From Montifringilla adamsi (lineage: Eukaryota; Chordata; Aves; Passeriformes; Passeridae): DNA of 64,000 nt. The stretch spans positions 18,952,464-19,016,463 of the forward strand of contig JAGGNK010013558.1 of the NCBI GenBank assembly GCA_017590115.1, given 5' to 3'. A program made the translations under genes and the position numbers. The notes beneath the pieces were generated by a model. The model was not told the DNA's origin and did not search any database. It saw only the letters and a program-made list of their open reading frames with translations. This document shows, piece by piece, positions 61,201 through 64,000 of the stretch (position 1 is its first letter; each line of letters starts with the position of its first letter).

Positions 61201-61702
61201 TGCCAGGATTCCAGATCCCTTTGGCATTCCCTTGGAGTTTTCCAGCTGCCCAGTTTTGGGGTAATTTAGGGGATATTTGGGGTTTATTTGCACCAAGTCT
61301 TTGTGGCCATGTTTGGTTTTCCTGGCTCCTCCAGCTGTGGAGCTGCTGCATTTGCTGTCAATATTTCATGCTGTAAATATCTCATTTCCTCAGCTGCTGG
61401 AGCATTCCCAGCTTTCCCTGCTGAGGCAGGAGCAGATCCCTGTGGCCCCACAGCTCCCTGTTTAAATTCCTTTTTGTGGGAGCACTGCAGATGGAAAAGG
61501 AACCATCTGAAGCTGATCTGCACCATTACAGAGAAAATGAAAATACACAGAATTAAAGAATCCATAAGTGCTTTTACCATTTCTGGCTTACTGACTCATC
61601 TCTTTTTTGGGTTTGTTTTTTTTTTTTTGCAGTATTACTCCACTGTGATGGAGCAGCAAGTGAATGGACAATTGATAGAGCCTCTCCAGATCTACCCACG
61701 AG
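49076..61702 (+). CDS. MAP2K5: MAP kinase kinase 5 (MEK5), N-terminal part (4 exons, 3'-partial)
   Basis: Join 49076-49210, 55430-55478, 58146-58213 and 61633-61702 (322 bp, 107 residues plus one base). It matches human MEK5 (448 aa) from residue 1: ALVIRIKIP, AVDWTVHSAPQLLFRDVL, DVIGQVLPDATTTAFEYEDE, DGDRITVRSDEEMKAMLSY and YYSTVMEQQVNGQLIEPLQI. Residues about 18-105 form the PB1 domain; the acidic OPCA-type loop (YEDEDGDRITVRSDEE, residues 62-77) is the surface that binds the basic PB1 of MEKK2 or MEKK3, and the adjoining segment recruits ERK5. The kinase domain is downstream of the window. All phases and GT-AG borders fit. A second in-frame Met (residue 12, 49109) has a better start context than Met1 and is also present in human. 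Confidence 0.96.
49775..50070 (+). repeat. Minisatellite, 23-39-bp units x about 9
   Basis: Units around CCCACTCAGAAATGGGAGTG followed by GGTGTTTATTGTGTAT, of variable length. It begins 565 bp after exon 1. Confidence 0.9.
50937..51108 (-). mobile_element. CR1 LINE 3' fragment, antisense
   Basis: The plus strand carries TTGGGTTAGAAGGGACCTTA, CAGGGACACCTTCCACTGTC and CCAGGCTGCTCCAGCCTGG. Confidence 0.8.
52500..52780. repeat. AT-rich low-complexity tract
   Basis: TAATAAATTATATT-type sequence, nearly free of G and C for 280 bp. Confidence 0.85.
54063..54960 (+). repeat. Complex tandem array (VNTR)
   Basis: 54063-54220 repeats GCTGGGAAATGATAAA-type units of 17-35 bp. From 54220 larger units of about 70-110 bp each hold CTCTGGTA(C/T)CAG, AAAAATCTGGGTTGGAGC and a GGAAATGTTGG...TTGGCTGGAAAAATG part (about eight copies). 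ORFs on both strands through it are artefacts of the repeat. Confidence 0.88.
55430..55478 (+). CDS. MAP2K5: MAP2K5 exon 2
   Basis: The acceptor is ACATTTTCAG and the donor GTAAGT. 49 bp: DVIGQVLPDATTTAFE plus the first base of Tyr. It joins exon 3 to restore FEYEDED. Confidence 0.96.
55550..55810. other. Possible conserved noncoding element
   Basis: Repeat-free sequence starting 72 bp after exon 2, with a CRE-like TACGTCAC and several TTTAATTA/TTTAAT cores. Composition only. Confidence 0.25.
57788..57872 (+). repeat. Tandem repeat, 30 bp x 3
   Basis: GGGAATTCCAGCTTGGGGAA followed by GGTTTTAGGGA, in two full and one shortened copy with almost no differences. The sequence before it repeats CCCCAGATTCTTGG. 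Confidence 0.9.
58146..58213 (+). CDS. MAP2K5: MAP2K5 exon 3 (acidic PB1 loop)
   Basis: The acceptor is CTCTGGCAG and the donor GTGAGT. It completes Tyr and adds EDEDGDRITVRSDEEMKAML, then SY. It carries the acidic OPCA-type motif of the PB1 domain; identical to human as far as I can tell. Confidence 0.97.
59001..59385 (-). mobile_element. CR1 LINE 3' portion, antisense
   Basis: The plus strand reads GTGTCCCAGGCTGCTCCAGG, CATTTTCCACTCTGAAGCCA, CTCCAGGGGTCATTCCCAGC and CTTCTCAGCCCCTTTTCCCT, the reverse complement of the CR1 3' region. Confidence 0.82.
60731..61120 (-). mobile_element. CR1 LINE 3' portion, antisense
   Basis: Same order of blocks as the copy at 59001 (CCAGGCTGCTCCAGCCTGGC, CACTCTGAAGCCATTCCCTG, CTCCAGGGGAACATTCCCAG). 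Its extreme 3' tip is missing. Confidence 0.82.
61633..61702 (+). CDS. MAP2K5: MAP2K5 exon 4
   Basis: The acceptor is a long T run plus GCAG; the donor is GTAATG. YYSTVMEQQVNGQLIEPLQI, then YPR and one base. It ends the PB1 domain. Human has Phe where this reads Tyr in QIYPR. Confidence 0.96.
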
Positions 61703-64000
61703 GTAATGCTGAGCAAATCCCCGTCATCAGCCGAGTCACTGGGGCTGGAACAGCTCCCTGGCACGTTTTGGGGAGCTTTGAATGCACAGAGCGTCGTGTT
61801 TACCTCTTAATTTGGAGAGAGGAATTCATTATTGTGGGGAGCGTGGAGAAAAGTGCATTTATTGCATAGAAAGCAGCTAATTTCCTGGAGTAAATTAGAC
61901 TAACGAGGTTTGCCGAGTACATATTTAAGTACATTTAAAGAACTCATTGGTGATGGTTCTTTCCAGGCAAAGCAGATGAATAACTGAAGACTTGGATACT
62001 TATGAAAATCAGGCTTTTTAAAGCTGTTTGAATGTCATTAATCAGCCTGCCAGGCTGGGGAATGTCCCTGTCACCCTGTGGGACGTGTCTGTCACAGCAG
62101 CTCCAGCCAGGACACGATTTTGTCTGAGATTTGGGCTCTGAGTGCTACCCAAATATTCACAAGCACTTCAATAATTCTCCTAAACAGGGAGAGATGTAAT
62201 CAATTCTGTGGACTGAGGCAGTTAAAAAATAGGTCATCTCCAAGCTGACAAAAATCCGTAGGCAGCTGGGGAGCTTTTTTGGGAATGCTCTCTCTGAGCT
62301 CCAAGAATGGTTGAAAAAAGCCTCCTGCATTACATAATTCATTGAGATCTCAGTAGCCAGGCTCTGAATCTCTGGCTCTTAATTGATGGAACTGAGAAGG
62401 TTTAAATTCTCCATGTAAATCTCCCAGCAATAAATTAATTGAAATAATTAAAAATTAAACTCCCCTCACTTAACTGATATTACACAAATAATCATACTAT
62501 GAGGCTCCCAATTAAACATTCCACACTTCCATTACTTACAACTCTCTGAAGTTTGAATTGGGCAATTAACCAGGAGCCTCCTCAAACACTGCTAACGAGG
62601 TCTCCAAAGGAGGCTGGCTGGGATTCCTGGGGGTTCCCTGTGCAAGGGGGACAGGAGTTGGAAGGGAATGTGGAAAATTGGGGTTTGTGGAAAATTGGGG
62701 TTTATGGGAATTTGGGTTTGTCTGGCTGAGGCCTGCAGGGTCTGGTTGGGAGGAGACCCCAAGGTGTGGGAGCTGTGACCTCCTCAGGGCAGGGAGAGGG
62801 AGGGAGGGGTCTCCTGCCTCTTCCCAGGCGTGGATCATGGAGTCCTGGAATGGTTTGGGTGGGAAGGACCTGAAATCCCATCCCATGGATCCCCTCCCAT
62901 CCCATGGATCCCCTCCCATCCCATGGCAGGGACACCTTTCCCTATCCCAGGTGCTCCCAGCCCCAGTGTCCATCCTGGCCTTGGGCCCTGCCAGGGATCC
63001 AGGGGCAGCCACAGCTGCTCTGGGAATTCCAGCTCAGCTTCTTCTCACCCTCCCAGCCAGGAATTCCTTCCCAATCTCCCATCCATCCCTGCCCTATCCC
63101 ATTTAAACCATTCCCTGGGTCCTGTCCCTCCATCCCTTGTCCCCAGTCTCTCCCCAGCTCTCCTGGAGCCCCTTCAGGCCCTGGAAAAGCTCTGAGCATT
63201 CCCTGGATCCTCCTCTTGTGGCTCAGAGAAAGTGGATCATCCAAATAGGTTGGAAAATCTTGGAATTTTCCTTTAAGCCTTTACATTTCCAGTCCCAGGG
63301 AGCGCTGCCAGGAGCTGCTCACACCTGACCCCCCACCCCGGGTTTAATTTTTCATTTTTTTGAGATTTAATCCTCTCCTGGAGTCTCCCTTCGGCTCATT
63401 CCTGAAGAGCCAGCCCTGGGAATTCCTGTTCCTGCTGCAGTCTCCTGGATGATCTCCTGTGGCTGGGCAGAGCTGGGAATTGTCTCCGTTCTGCCCCAGC
63501 TTCAATCCCCCCCAGCCAGCTCCAGGTTCTCCCCCTGCCTCAGCTCTGCCTCTCTGCTGCCATTTCCTCCTTCCCACTCCCTCCAGATTGCTCCAGAGCT
63601 CACCTTTGCTTTCATCTTCCCAAACCACCTCCTTAAAACCCCTTTTTTTCCTCGGTTAGAGCTTTCAAACCCCCCAAACCCACCCCTGAGCTCCTCTGAA
63701 ACACCCAACAAAATCTGCTTTCCTGCTCTTTTTTTTCTGCTTTCCTGCCCCTTTTTTTTTTTTTTTTCTGCTTTCTTGCTCTCTTTTTTTGATTTTTTTT
63801 TTCCTTTCCTGTCTCCTTGTCCTGCCTCTCTAATGAACATCCCAAATTTTGGCAGCCCTTTTCTCCTGTGCCCTCCTGGCCCTGGCTCTCCACGCTCCCC
63901 ACTTGAAAGGCCCAGCAGCATCTGCAGCTTTTCTGCCTCTAATTTCCACTTCTTCCCTTTTAAGAGATTTCTTTGCAAATCCTTTGAGTTCTTTTCCTTT
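61703..64000 (+). other. MAP2K5 intron 4 (to end of window)
   Basis: Contains an antisense CR1 (62832-63210) and T-rich low complexity (63729-63800). The next MAP2K5 exon is not in the window. Confidence 0.75.
62832..63210 (-). mobile_element. CR1 LINE 3' portion, antisense, with a short internal tandem repeat
   Basis: The plus strand reads GGATCATGGAGTCCTGGAAT, CTTGGGCCCTGCCAGGGATC and CCATTCCCTGGGTCCTGTCC. Within it CCCATCCCATGGATCCCCT is repeated about three times (62877-62925), where other copies have it once. Confidence 0.82.

Larger units (their letters stand above)
58214..61632 (+). other. MAP2K5 intron 3
   Basis: 3.4 kb with two antisense CR1 copies (59001-59385 and 60731-61120). 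Otherwise no recognised feature. Confidence 0.75.

Noticed and set aside
61288..61869. 193-codon ORF containing MAP2K5 exon 4
   Set aside because: Only the part between the acceptor at 61631-61632 and the donor at 61703 matches MEK5; the rest is intron read-through.

Overview
This is vertebrate nuclear DNA, almost certainly from a bird and probably a songbird. Three split genes lie in the order IQCH, C15orf61, MAP2K5, all on the plus strand, the same order and orientation as I know from human 15q23. The repeat content is dominated by truncated CR1 LINEs, the typical avian retrotransposon, and includes one solo LTR that resembles songbird endogenous retroviral LTRs. Introns are short and there are no mammalian-type SINEs. 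No bacterial, plasmid, phage or CRISPR content was seen.

Layout. 1-33,870: the 3' half of IQCH. Eleven coding exons encode the last 565 residues; the N-terminal half, with the IQ motif, is upstream of the window. All exon junctions agree in reading frame and have AG/GT borders. 33,871-38,153: IQCH 3' UTR and intergenic DNA, with two CR1 elements, the second ending about 160 bp before the C15orf61 start codon. 38,154-40,640: complete two-exon C15orf61 (155 aa) with a CpG-island promoter and two NRF1-like sites. 40,641-49,075: intergenic, holding C15orf61 poly(A) signals, an AT microsatellite, possible conserved noncoding DNA and one unexplained exon-like minus-strand ORF. 49,076-64,000: the first four coding exons of MAP2K5 (MEK5), covering nearly the whole PB1 domain; the kinase domain is downstream of the window.

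The genes are neighbours rather than a pathway. IQCH is a calmodulin-binding protein tied to sperm formation, C15orf61 is a small conserved protein of unknown role with a mitochondrial-looking N-terminus, and MAP2K5 is the MAP kinase kinase of the ERK5 cascade.

I found no undescribed multi-gene system. The most notable signals are structural: (1) a nine-copy minisatellite that begins inside an IQCH exon and has copied its 5' splice site several times; (2) an IQCH exon flanked almost symmetrically by inverted CR1 copies; (3) another IQCH exon flanked by a 1.5-kb-spaced direct duplication; (4) a solo LTR nested in a CR1 with a visible 4-bp target duplication; (5) a CpG island deep in an IQCH intron; (6) a start-stop uORF directly before the MAP2K5 start codon; (7) the orphan exon-like ORF at 42,197-42,350.
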